From Motacilla alba alba (taxonomy: Eukaryota; Chordata; Aves; Passeriformes; Motacillidae): a stretch of DNA of 64,000 nt. The position numbers were made by a program, and so were the translations under genes. Below, one piece after another: positions 50,701 to 56,422 of this stretch. Position 1 is the stretch's first letter. The number at the start of each line of letters is the position of its first letter. The stretch lies in the NCBI RefSeq assembly GCF_015832195.1, contig NC_052027.1, forward strand, positions 62,001-126,000, written 5' to 3'. Under the pieces are notes generated by a model. That model saw only the letters and a program-made list of their open reading frames with translations. It searched no databases and had not been told where the DNA came from.

Positions 50701-51990
50701 ACTACTGGCAGGCAGCAAATAAAAATAATTGAAAGAAACATAACTGGAAGCGAGTCTCAGGTTTTCAGAACTGCTGCTGTACTCTTAGTAATCTCAAGTT
50801 TGCCTCCTGAACCATAATGTCAAAGGCAGCCATCAAAGGAATGCCTAATTTGACCTTCACGGCCATGTGGATGAACATGAAGAACTGGACTTTGTGAGCT
50901 GTTATTCAAGACTCAGACTAGATAAAACGTTTGCACTGCTCCTGTTTGGGTTAAAAGCCATGCATCAAGCAGACCATCCACACTTCTGACTCTCACCGAG
51001 AGGTTGTATCATTTGCTTTGCAGAAAGAGCCTTCAAACTGTTGCAAGTCTTCTCTACATTTTGGTTCACTTCTTTACTTTCAGGACAAAGTTGCTACAGA
51101 AAGTTTGCCTTTGTTGGGTTTCACCATTGCCCCAGAAAAGGAGGAAGGAAGCATGGATACAGTTTTTCATCTCTACCACAAGCAGACGCTCTTTTATAGC
51201 TTCCGAGCAGATGATAACAATTCAGCACACAGGTATGGGGAGAGACTTCCACATTAGCCAGTGAGCTTATGTGGGGATTTTTCCCTCCTTCATTTCAGAA
51301 CGCCTTTGTAACAGATGAAACAAACAGCTTTCAGAATTTTGATTAAGCCAGAATGCATGTGACTGGCCTGACTGACATTAAAAATCTACCTGCTACTTTT
51401 CAGCTCCTTCAGGAAGGAGAATTTGCTCCCTTCTGTAGGTAAAGAGGAGACTGAGACTCAAGAGTCATAGATAGAAGTCTGTCAAAAGTGATTACTGTAG
51501 AAAAACTTACATTTTATATGTTAAATTTACCCATTTCTTAGTTTTCTCATCTGCAAATAATTGTTTGGATTTCCCATTCTAATGTTACTGCTTTCACATA
51601 ATAAGATAGTCACAAAATTTGTAATAAAAATGCAGCACTCCAAGACACACAGAAAAAGAAACGAGTATTTATAGGAGGTTTTGTTGCTTTAAATCATGCT
51701 TCACCAGATTCATCTTTCCTATTCTAAGAAAGCATTATCTTTAAGATTTGACAAGAAATGACTGGTCAAGATTGTACTAGAAAGCAAGAGTCCCGGTACT
51801 CAGCTCCCTGCTTTAATCACAGAACTATTGTTCCTCATTAGAGCTGGGATGGAAAATATAGTCGTCTTCATGCTTTATGTTCCTAAAGTACTTATTTTTC
51901 TTAAAATGAAAAAAAAAATTTGTATGCACATTTTTCTTTCCTCTACTTTTTAGGTGGATTGAAGCCATGGAAGAAGCATCCATATTATAG
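2611..51990 (+). CDS. FGD5: FGD5, FYVE, RhoGEF and PH domain-containing protein 5 (C-terminal 606 residues, 19 exons)
   Basis: The 19 exons join in frame: 1822 nt, where the first base completes a codon begun upstream, then 606 codons and a stop. Numbering from the first full codon here: acidic linker 1-43 (TSDEEQKSSEDDDSS), DH about 46-245, PH1 about 270-365, FYVE about 395-460, basic linker to 502, PH2 about 510-605. Signature segments are QSRAYLIAQELMSSEK (DH start), VFQYRVMLTDYLNNL (DH late helix), MNDVLLYTYPQKDGKYRLK (PH1), RRHHCHACGK with paired CxxC motifs (FYVE), and SGYLSRCK plus RWIEAMEEASIL-stop (PH2). I recognise FGD5 rather than FGD1-4 or FGD6 from LGERPPTLVPVSHVMMCMNCGCD and the C-terminus. 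The family activates Cdc42; FGD5 is known from endothelial cells, in VEGF signalling and angiogenesis. The large N-terminal exon is outside the window, so the start codon is not seen. Confidence 0.95.
2741..5711 (+). other. FGD5 intron, 3.0 kb, nothing distinctive
   Basis: A phase-0 intron with gtaaaa donor and ttgacag acceptor. It is AT-rich with no repeat I recognise. Small ORFs, including one of 135 codons on the - strand at 4991-5398, show no recognisable protein. Confidence 0.7.
5712..5770 (+). CDS. FGD5: FGD5 exon: start of DH domain
   Basis: This 59-nt exon lies between ttgacag and GT|gtgagt. It encodes KEGQSRAYLIAQELMSSEK plus two bases of the next codon, the first DH helix (conserved region 1), which helps form the Cdc42-binding surface in Dbl-family GEFs. 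Confidence 0.92.
5882..5912 (+). CDS. FGD5: FGD5 31-nt microexon in DH domain
   Basis: A 31-nt exon lies between ctctcccag and ATG|gtaagt. Its first base completes Val with the preceding exon, then it reads YVEMLQLLRM. It is placed by its match to the FGD5 family segment SSEKxYVEMLQ and by exact phase fit on both sides. It sits only 111 nt after the previous exon and 12.3 kb before the next. Confidence 0.9.
6530..6990. other. GC-rich, CpG-bearing patch inside an AT-rich intron
   Basis: Base composition shifts clearly from its surroundings. There are scattered CpGs (ctccgcagcc, agacggcgccc) and a (CAG)5 run at 6702-6716. Several overlapping frames are open but none reads as a known protein. 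It could be an old repeat, a regulatory element or an alternative first exon. Confidence 0.35.
6702..6716 (+). repeat. (CAG)5 microsatellite
   Basis: Five perfect CAG triplets lie inside the GC-rich intronic patch. Confidence 0.95.
7705..8574 (+). mobile_element. CR1 LINE, 3' fragment
   Basis: This is a 5'-truncated, diverged CR1 in sense orientation. It follows the end of the CR1 reverse transcriptase ORF: AAxxxFDKDKCHILCLGQGN-like reading, a degraded 'CVLGGIRHS' segment, 'SAWRR'-like text, then the 3'UTR. It ends with the CR1 terminus tattctatgattctgtgat at 8556-8574. It is broken by stops and is not active. Confidence 0.88.
9736..9773 (+). mobile_element. Very short CR1-like fragment
   Basis: About 37 bp (containing caccaaccgtatgaagttta) match, at roughly 34 of 37 positions, a segment of the CR1 copy at 35378-35412. 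No CR1 sequence is evident on either side. Confidence 0.45.
18199..18353 (+). CDS. FGD5: FGD5 exon: DH domain with Asp-rich run
   Basis: The acceptor is gttcacag. The exon reads DFYEGILKVLRDDDDENEKE and then GLSELPEIYELHQDILEELE, ending on two bases (TG) of a Trp codon. The DDDD run comes from four consecutive GAT triplets (18232-18243). The frame-preserving donor is gcaagt, a GC donor; the alternative GT two bases further on is discussed in the findings. Confidence 0.9.
18354..20192 (+). other. FGD5 intron, 1.8 kb, probable GC-AG intron
   Basis: The donor is TG|gcaagt and the acceptor gtggacttag, phase 2. The intron starts with an 82-codon ORF (18351-18599) of unknown meaning and carries a striking double hairpin at 19883-19977. 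Confidence 0.7.
19883..19977. repeat. Near-perfect palindrome plus second hairpin and direct repeat
   Basis: The 22-nt arms 19883-19904 and 19906-19927 are inverted repeats with one mismatch around a single central base (core gaaaggaagcctc/gaggcttcctttc). Directly after it, 19928-19939 pairs with 19943-19954 around ACA (core agcagaggc/gcctctgct, one G-T wobble). A 21-nt direct repeat (19925-19945 and 19957-19977) then repeats part of the second hairpin. Confidence 0.92.
20193..20349 (+). CDS. FGD5: FGD5 exon: DH domain middle helices
   Basis: The acceptor is ttctgtggacttag, the first AG after the pyrimidine tract; the donor is GAG|gtaagg. One base completes Trp, then 52 codons follow: DEHQKVADVFLSRKS... 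to QLATMIQEFE. The stretch W-x4-K-VADVFL has the same spacing as I recall for mammalian FGD5. Confidence 0.92.
20350..20774 (+). other. FGD5 intron, 425 bp
   Basis: A short phase-0 intron with gtaagg donor and gaggacag acceptor. I see nothing else in it. Confidence 0.85.
20775..20862 (+). CDS. FGD5: FGD5 exon: DH domain conserved region 3
   Basis: This 88-nt exon follows gaggacag and ends ACAG|gtcagt (phase 1). It encodes QSSSDSPYSVKHQLLKVVHR then VFQYRVMLT, the long C-terminal DH helix that contacts the GTPase. Confidence 0.92.
20863..23462 (+). other. FGD5 intron, 2.6 kb, with a CR1 tail
   Basis: A phase-1 intron. It is AT-rich apart from a CR1 3'UTR piece at about 23216-23374, which ends about 90 bp before the next exon. 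Confidence 0.8.
23216..23374 (+). mobile_element. CR1 LINE 3'UTR fragment
   Basis: Sense orientation. It carries the typical 3'UTR run: gtggatgccccattcctgga, then caaggcccaggttggatggg, gttcctgcccatggcag, tcccttccaacccc. It ends near a degraded tgattttgtgatt terminus. Confidence 0.88.
23463..23513 (+). CDS. FGD5: FGD5 exon: DH domain
   Basis: This 51-nt exon lies between ttactacag and CAAG|gtaaaa. It completes Asp, then reads YLNNLCPDSTEYEATQ and leaves phase 1. DYLNNLCPDS is highly characteristic of FGD5. Confidence 0.93.
23514..25029 (+). other. FGD5 intron, 1.5 kb
   Basis: A phase-1 intron, AT-rich. No repeat or gene was recognised. Confidence 0.75.
25030..25088 (+). CDS. FGD5: FGD5 exon: end of DH domain
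   Basis: The acceptor is catccctcag; the donor is GCG|gtgagt. The exon completes Ala, then encodes ALFIVSEITDQANDSMLQA, the last DH helix leading towards PH1. Confidence 0.92.
25089..29240 (+). other. FGD5 intron, 4.2 kb
   Basis: A phase-0 intron, AT-rich. The longest ORF in it (- strand, 28868-29386) runs antisense across the next exon and has no recognisable content. No repeats were recognised. Confidence 0.75.
29241..29312 (+). CDS. FGD5: FGD5 exon: DH-PH1 junction
   Basis: This 72-nt, 24-codon exon in phase 0 on both sides lies between tttctctcccag and AGG|gtgagt. It encodes ENLQKLVHIEHSVRG then QSGLVQPGR, the helix linking DH to PH1. Confidence 0.94.
29313..30660 (+). other. FGD5 intron, 1.3 kb
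   Basis: A phase-0 intron with a strong pyrimidine tract (ttgtcttctccttcag). Nothing else was seen. Confidence 0.8.
30661..30729 (+). CDS. FGD5: FGD5 exon: first strands of PH1
   Basis: This 69-nt symmetric exon lies between cttctccttcag and TTG|gtaaga. It encodes IFVKEGTLMKVSGKNRRPRH LFL. The G-x-L-x-K and basic loop typify the lipid-binding beta1-beta2 region of a PH domain. Confidence 0.94.
35225..35940 (+). mobile_element. CR1 LINE fragment, 3'-truncated
   Basis: Sense orientation. It follows the CR1 RT end and early 3'UTR: ctttattatcttcaggaaca, aagtttgctgatcatgctga, gcctcacctggagtactgtg, tgttcagcctggagaagagg, ctggatattaggaaag. Unlike most copies here it lacks the 3' terminus and stops at a TTAGGG-like motif. 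Confidence 0.87.
35941..35953 (+). repeat. Short telomere-like motif GGTTAGGGTTAGG
   Basis: About two TTAGGG units lie directly at the 3' end of the truncated CR1 copy. Confidence 0.7.
36078..36161 (+). CDS. FGD5: FGD5 exon: PH1 core
   Basis: This 84-nt exon in phase 0 on both sides lies between ttcatatag and AAG|gtaatg. It encodes MNDVLLYTYPQKDGKYRLKK then NWAVSGMK. It begins with ATG by chance; the join to the preceding ...RPRHLFL is required by the PH fold. Confidence 0.94.
36162..37688 (+). other. FGD5 intron, 1.5 kb
   Basis: A phase-0 intron, AT-rich, with gtaatg donor and tgtttctag acceptor. No other feature was seen. Confidence 0.8.
37689..37768 (+). CDS. FGD5: FGD5 exon: PH1 later strands
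   Basis: The acceptor is tgtttctag; the donor is CAAG|gtactg. The exon encodes VSRPVIEKAQNILKIEYDEH then CLTLSA and leaves two bases (AG) for a Ser codon. Confidence 0.92.
37769..42012 (+). other. FGD5 intron, 4.2 kb
   Basis: A phase-2 intron. It holds a CR1 tail at about 40617-40711 and a 20-base T run at 40948-40967. The ORF at 38590-39015 (141 codons) has no recognisable content. Confidence 0.75.
40617..40711 (+). mobile_element. CR1 LINE 3' terminal fragment
   Basis: Sense orientation: gcaacctggtctagggaaag, tgtccctgcccatggcatga, ggtctcttccaacctgcacc, ending cattctgggattctatga, the CR1 3' terminus. Confidence 0.9.
42013..42112 (+). CDS. FGD5: FGD5 exon: PH1 C-terminal helix
   Basis: This 100-nt exon follows ttttattccacag and ends GAG|gtaaaa. 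It completes Ser, then reads SCSERDDWYSCITKHIPDDC and on to FHSSVE. DDW-Y is the invariant Trp region of the PH C-terminal helix. Confidence 0.93.
42113..44171 (+). other. FGD5 intron, 2.1 kb, with a CR1 copy
   Basis: A phase-0 intron with a 0.5-kb CR1 fragment (about 42646-43127). The remainder is AT-rich and unremarkable. Confidence 0.8.
42646..43127 (+). mobile_element. CR1 LINE 3' fragment
   Basis: Sense orientation, from the RT end into the 3'UTR: ctggtgaggccacatctgga, gtgctgtgtccaatgctggg, acaaactgaaacacaggaaa, gttgcctgaggaggttgtgg, gtctccatccttggaga. Its 3' end (ccaaattcaaccatttta) is diverged. No intact ORF remains. Confidence 0.9.
44172..44309 (+). CDS. FGD5: FGD5 exon: first half of FYVE zinc finger
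   Basis: This 138-nt, 46-codon symmetric exon lies between tttgattttaag and AAG|gtaaga. It encodes LRERLGIPLGERPPTLVPV then SHVMMCMNCGCDFTLTL and RRHHCHACGK. The first two Zn-ligand pairs (CMNC, CHAC) and the basic RRHHC patch are intact. The usual FYVE WxxD motif is absent, and the sixth position of R(R/K)HHCR is His. Confidence 0.95.
44310..45405 (+). other. FGD5 intron, 1.1 kb, splits the FYVE finger
   Basis: A phase-0 intron between the second and third Zn-ligand pairs. AT-rich, no repeat recognised. Confidence 0.8.
45406..45508 (+). CDS. FGD5: FGD5 exon: second half of FYVE zinc finger
   Basis: This 103-nt exon lies between gctgaaacag and AGAG|gtaaga. It encodes IVCRNCSRNKYPMKYLKD then QSAKVCDSCYVELKKR. 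CRNC and CDSC supply the last Zn ligands; KVC matches the conserved (R/K)VC motif. Confidence 0.95.
45735..45970 (+). mobile_element. CR1 LINE 3'UTR fragment
   Basis: Sense orientation: agaagaaattctttgctcat, gaggcactggcacaggtttc, ccaggccaggttagatggac, catccctgcccatggcaggg, ending cattctgggattctatga. Confidence 0.92.
46037..46440 (+). mobile_element. CR1 LINE 3' fragment, different subtype
   Basis: Sense orientation: cgaggagcagctgaggactg, gacctcattgctctctgcag, gggtggccaaacatggaaca, attggactagattgttgtag, ending aactattttattctgtgat. The terminus and 3'UTR differ from the neighbouring copy, so the two are separate insertions. Confidence 0.85.
47512..47642 (+). CDS. FGD5: FGD5 exon: Ser-rich basic linker between FYVE and PH2
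   Basis: The acceptor is taatcttgcag; the donor is GAG|gtagga. The exon completes Glu, then encodes RPLSVSFPPASSRCSSSAFS, SVFHNIHYSSFKKQKK and IPSALME. It is Ser-rich with a KKQKK cluster. The SAFSSVF...FKKQKK pattern matches mammalian FGD5. Confidence 0.93.
47643..49324 (+). other. FGD5 intron, 1.7 kb
   Basis: A phase-0 intron, AT-rich. Nothing else was recognised. Confidence 0.8.
49325..49453 (+). CDS. FGD5: FGD5 exon: first half of PH2
   Basis: This 129-nt symmetric exon lies between accatgctccag and GAG|gtactg. It encodes VAASGEGATISGYLSRCKGG then KRHWKKRWFVIKGKVLYTY and TANE. SGYL, KRHWKKRWFVIK and VLYTY are the standard first strands of a PH domain. Confidence 0.95.
49454..51083 (+). 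other. FGD5 intron, 1.6 kb
   Basis: A phase-0 intron interrupting PH2, AT-rich. Nothing else was recognised. Confidence 0.8.
51084..51232 (+). CDS. FGD5: FGD5 exon: second half of PH2
   Basis: This 149-nt exon lies between ttactttcag and ACAG|gtatgg. It encodes DKVATESLPLLGFTIAPEKE, EGSMDTVFHLYHKQ and TLFYSFRADDNNSAH, leaving two bases of an Arg codon. Confidence 0.95.
51233..51953 (+). other. FGD5 last intron, 0.7 kb
   Basis: A phase-2 intron with gtatgg donor and a strong pyrimidine tract before ctttttag. Nothing else was seen. Confidence 0.85.
51954..51990 (+). CDS. FGD5: FGD5 last coding exon, with stop codon
   Basis: The acceptor is ctctactttttag. One base completes Arg, then WIEAMEEASIL and TAG (51988-51990). 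WIEAM is the conserved Trp of the PH2 C-terminal helix; the ending closely matches mammalian FGD5. Confidence 0.95.
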
Positions 51991-52212
51991 CAGCTTTCAC
52001 TCAATGAACTTGGAATACATTCTCAGATTTCTATATATTTCCAGCAACCCTCTTCTGACTTACAAAACTGAACAGTGTATTTCAGGCCCACTGGCCACAC
52101 ACACTGGATCTGAACTGTTTCCAGCTTGCTCTTTTTCTTCCTTCTTCTTACATACACATTGTTGCAAATGAAAATATCAAAATAAGAGATTATTTATGGT
52201 GATCTTTATGTC

Positions 52213-52258
52213 TGTGCAAGTTCAGCCTATACTATTGTGCAAGTTCAGCCTATACTAT
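52213..52258 (+). repeat. 23-bp perfect tandem duplication in FGD5 3'UTR
   Basis: Two adjacent identical 23-bp copies (52213-52235 and 52236-52258) contain tgtgcaagttcagcc. It looks like a recent small duplication. Confidence 0.9.
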
Positions 52259-53129
52259 AAGCTTCTGTTCTGATCCCACAGTAAACTAAGTCTAACATCA
52301 AGACCAGAAAATACATGGAAATATTGACTACAGTAAGTAACAAACTCAGTTTTACTTATTCCAGAGCACTATTGTATTTCATTGGGTTGGTTTAGATGTC
52401 TACTGTGACATGAGAAACAATGCAGTAAACAACAAATGATCATTTAAAGCACTTTATCATTTTTTATTGAACTACAGCTTCATTTTCTTCATGTTTCTAA
52501 GGTGTTCTGTGGCCTGATTTATAACTTGTCCATTAACAGGCACCAGCATGAAATTATGCCCTGCATATGCTAAATTGCTTCCACAGAAAATGAAGGAAAA
52601 ACACAATTTACCTGGTCTACCAACACTTCACTGACTATGATCCAACATAGTTACTTACTATCAATTTGTAATTTTACACAAATCGCCATATAATTTATGT
52701 TAAAGGTTTAGTTTTGTATCACTGCAGTATTTTGAAATGCACTCCAGTAACTCTACAGAGCCAGATGCTGAATTATATCTCTCTAAATACTTCAGACTCA
52801 AACCCAAAGGTTATTTTTAATTTATTATTAAACTACGGACAGTTTTTATTTAACACAGCTACCTAGTAGTGTTAAGATTGTTATCATCTATTTAAATACT
52901 ATATCTTTATTTTCAAATTTCCTGTTGTTTCTGCTGTTCTTGTTATGAAAAATGTCATCAAAAGCTTAAGCCACATAACCAGCACAGCATTTGAAATATG
53001 CTGGGTGGACTGAAATGCACTTGTCTGAACCTGCTCTGCTGGAGTCATTTGGAACTCCTGTGGCCACACCTGTCCTATGTCAGACTGCTGTGGTGTTTTA
53101 CACCAGCTGAGGATACAGATCTCTGGAGT

Positions 53130-53320
53130 TTGGGGGGTGGGGTTTTTTGTTTGGTTTTTTTGTTGGGGGGGGGGTTTGGTTTTTGATTTTTTTTGTTGTT
53201 GTTGTTTTTGTTTGGTTTGATGTGGGGGGTTTTTTTTGTTGTTGGTTTTGCTTTGTTTTGTTGTTTTGGTTATTGTTGTTGCGGTGGGGTTTTTTAGTGT
53301 TTTGGGTGGGAGTTTTTATA
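53130..53320 (+). repeat. T/G-rich low-complexity tract with long G runs
   Basis: The tract consists almost only of T and G on the + strand, with G6 (53132-53137), G4 (53139-53142), G10 (53165-53174) and G6 (53223-53228) among T runs. It lies within the FGD5 3'UTR if transcription reaches the AATAAA sites downstream. Confidence 0.9.
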
Positions 53321-53667
53321 AAGAAGATTGAGAAGTGATGTTCTAGTCATTGCAATACAGTGGTTTTGTCCTCAGTCATAATATTTAACTGAGGAACAGA
53401 ATTGCATCTATGATTAAAATATATCTTTGTATAAAAATAACATGCTCAAGAATTTACTTACATTAAATTATATTGGTGGGAATTTTTATTACTTTTATTT
53501 TTCTCTTTCTTCAAGAAACTTAATGGAGATCTGAATTTTTGACCCTAACAAATTTTTTAGAATTTTCCATATTTTTAAAGGTCTATAATATGTATCCAAA
53601 TGGTAAGGTAGATCAGTTTATCACCTGGATAAACAAGCTTAAAGAAACAAATACACATCTACCACTA

Positions 53668-54127
53668 AATAAAAAGGTCATTTTTGTTTGTTTTTTTTTT
53701 TTTTGATACATCTGACTCTGACCATTCCATTAAGCATATATTATCATGTGCAAACAGAAACCAAGAATGAGAAAAATAAAACTTTTGTATTCCTTAGTTA
53801 ACAGATGAACAGCAAGGTTAACTTTGTTTCATGTAAGAGCCATGGCCTTGCTACCAATACACTGTAAATGTTTATCCCCCCTTGAAAACATTTTGCACTG
53901 ACAAGAAAAATAAGACAGCATTGAATACAGAGCAAGATCTCTAATCATGGTTTGAAACAAAACAAAACTCACTACAGAATGACAATATTATGAAGATTTA
54001 GGTGCTGACATGTAGTGACTGTTGTATGAAGCTTTCAGTTAGAAGCAGGAAATGAACGTGAAAATATTTTGTAAAAAATAATATACAGTGCTATTAAACA
54101 TTGGTTTAAGTAATGTAGAGAAATAAA
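53668..54127 (+). terminator. Candidate poly(A) signals for FGD5
   Basis: Three canonical AATAAA hexamers lie within 460 bp (53668, 53775, 54122), all more than 1.6 kb past the stop codon. The first is followed within about 30 bases by a long T/GT-rich stretch (53683-53705), a typical downstream element, so cleavage near 53.69 kb is plausible. This is inference from motifs only. Confidence 0.4.
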
Positions 54128-54150
54128 GGAGCAAAACATAACTGCAGTTC

Positions 54151-56194
54151 TACAGGCTTTTCCTTTACACCATTATTACCTTCTTTAATTCCAGCTTTGC
54201 AGTTCCAGTTACTGTTAACAGACACTTGCCTATTAAACAGTTCTCTGACAAATAAGGAAAAGCATCAAACCAGAAGATGGTACTGGAGGCCTTCTGGTAG
54301 AAACAGGATTTAGACCTAATTGGTACGATGACATGTTTCAATCACACTGATTTACCTTCTGTAAAACCCATCTACTTTACCTCATCTTGACTTCAGTTAA
54401 GACATATACAAATGGTCTCAATGCAGCATAAAGAGGGGGAAAAAAAAGAAAATGTCCTCACAATTTCAGTCCTACTGTTAACTGAATTTGAGCAAAGCTA
54501 AGCACCAGAGACAGAATTTTTAATTTCAGAGTTAACCTAGTAATCGCCTTTTAGAAAATGCTAACATTAAAATAGAGGTCTATACTCGGTTTACTACCTG
54601 ACATTTACTTACACAGCTTTTTCTTACTAATTTATCACTAGTACTACTCCTTCAAAACAAAGATTTTGTTCCATGTCTTCACAAATATGATAAAAAATTT
54701 AGTAGTAAGTCACAATGTACAAGCTGCTCAGCCAACACCTGGGATCAAGCTTCTCCCTTTTGTTGTTTCAGAGTTCTTCTGTTTATTAACTGATTTATTA
54801 AAAAACATTAAGGTTATTAGTTATTATCTGCAAATAATATTTAGACCTATTTTATGGTATATGCCTAGTTAAAAATCTCGGTTTTTAAACAATTATTAAA
54901 TTTTTCTTCAAATCAAAGTACAAGTCATTTGGAGATGGAGAATACCAACACGACAAGATCCTATACCACTTACACAAGCACTGCTGGTCAAGACCTTGGA
55001 CTGCTACCCTTCCTGAGCTGGTTCTCTGCTGCTTTTACCACACAGCTATGAATACCAGCCAGGCTTTCCTATTTGCATGCTGCTTTGATACAAAAGTAGT
55101 AAAAACTATGTTGGCTGTAACAACATTAAGCGACTATCACTGCTTGTGAAAGAAGGAGACAATATTCAGTGAGGGGAAAAGGTATTCCTTTAAATACTAA
55201 GAGAAAAAACACTAGTCTAACTCTACAAGTAACATAGGAACATAACATACAAACTTCTGTGTATTAAAAACAGTGTGATTCTTCAGCCTGGGTAACACTA
55301 TGACACCACTTTTCATCAAATTTTGACAAGAAAGTCTCTAGACTCCAGGGCATTGTGGTATGAGGTCAAAGGTAGAACTTAATGATCATGGAGGTCTTTC
55401 CCAACCTTAATGATTCTATGTTGTGATATTTTTCTGCAATCAACAAAACCTACAGCTGACAGCAAACTCACTTTTACTAAGAGACAAACAGAGAAATGAG
55501 GGCAGACCTCCCACTTGATGGAGGTCACCAGCTTCCCTCTGCACTGCCCAGCCATGTACAAACCCAAATGAAAGGCATTAGAGCTCATACTTTAAAAATC
55601 ATCTGCTAACACTTAAAAGAGAGATTTAAATTGAATGTGGCATTAACAAGACCAAACAGTTCTGTTAAAACCTTGTCAGTCACTTGTAATTGTTGAGTTC
55701 TTTTATACTAAGTATTGGCTCTTCTCTGACAATTTACCTTGAAAGTTCCCAGAAAAAAATAAGCAACTGAAATGAGAACTTTATAAAAACCCCAAACAAC
55801 TGAGCTCTACAGTACCACTTATCCCAAACATTCAAAACACATGAAAAACCTCAAACCCTAATTATATTTTATACTACATGGCATGCACCGAGTTTTGATG
55901 CCTCTTTGTCTATTAGGTACTTTTACTGCAACCACCTTGGCCAGAGAGAGAGCTTTGGCCTCTTCCAGCCCACATGTTCTCTCTAGAGGTCCTCTCCTAG
56001 CACACCTAGAGCCTCTTTTCCTCCCCGCAAGTATGCGCATCTTACCTCTGTTCCATAGGGAATTTAGTCTGTTCCTCTGGGCAGGGAATAATTTCCACAG
56101 GGTCTCTTCCCTTCTTTTTGCATGGCAGCTTTGTAGCTGCCTCATTTTTTCCTCTGAGACAACTCTCCTACTTAATGGGAGGAGCTAAAACGTC
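54151..56194. other. Intergenic, FGD5 to the repeat block
   Basis: AT-rich sequence with a CR1 terminus at about 55370-55420. At about 55880-56190 composition becomes more GC-rich and a frame is open on each strand (about 100 codons each). The - strand frame is Lys/Arg-rich and contains a donor-like acagag|gtaaga near 56047. I recognise no protein or repeat family there. Confidence 0.6.
55370..55420 (+). mobile_element. CR1 LINE 3' terminus, tiny fragment
   Basis: Sense orientation: ggtagaacttaatgatcatg, gaggtctttcccaaccttaa, tgattctatg. Only the last 50 bp or so of a CR1 3'UTR remains. Confidence 0.8.
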
Positions 56195-56325
56195 CTTGTT
56201 ACCAACAGGTGCGTTTGAAACTGACCACCACTAAAAGGCTTGTTACCAACAGGTGCGTTTGAAACTGACCACCACTAAAATCCTGTTATCAGCAGGTGCG
56301 TTTGAAACTGACCATCACTAAAATC
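56195..56325 (+). repeat. Three tandem copies of a 44-bp unit
   Basis: Copies lie at 56195-56238, 56239-56282 and 56283-56325 and share caggtgcgtttgaaactgac. Copies 1 and 2 are nearly identical; copy 3 has a few substitutions. They lie about 100 bp before the larger minisatellite and are unrelated to it in sequence. Confidence 0.93.
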
Positions 56326-56422
56326 CTTTCTCAGCTAAGGCTGGGAGCAGTTCACTCTTTCCGGGCAGAAACTGCGGCCTGAGGAGTAGGCCTCCTCGGG
56401 CCAGCCCGTGCTCCGTCAGGAA

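Larger units (their letters stand above)
51991..54150 (+). other. FGD5: FGD5 3' untranslated region (end uncertain)
   Basis: This is AT-rich sequence directly after the stop codon. AATAAA hexamers occur at 53668-53673, 53775-53780 and 54122-54127, with ATTAAA forms earlier (about 52828, 53412, 53462). Which one is used cannot be told. The stretch includes a 23-bp tandem duplication and a T/G-rich tract, listed separately. Confidence 0.6.

Noticed and set aside
51004..51264. Two + strand ORFs of 79 and 86 codons
   Set aside because: One is the FGD5 PH2 exon read out of frame; the other is the true frame extended into the intron. The exon itself is annotated.
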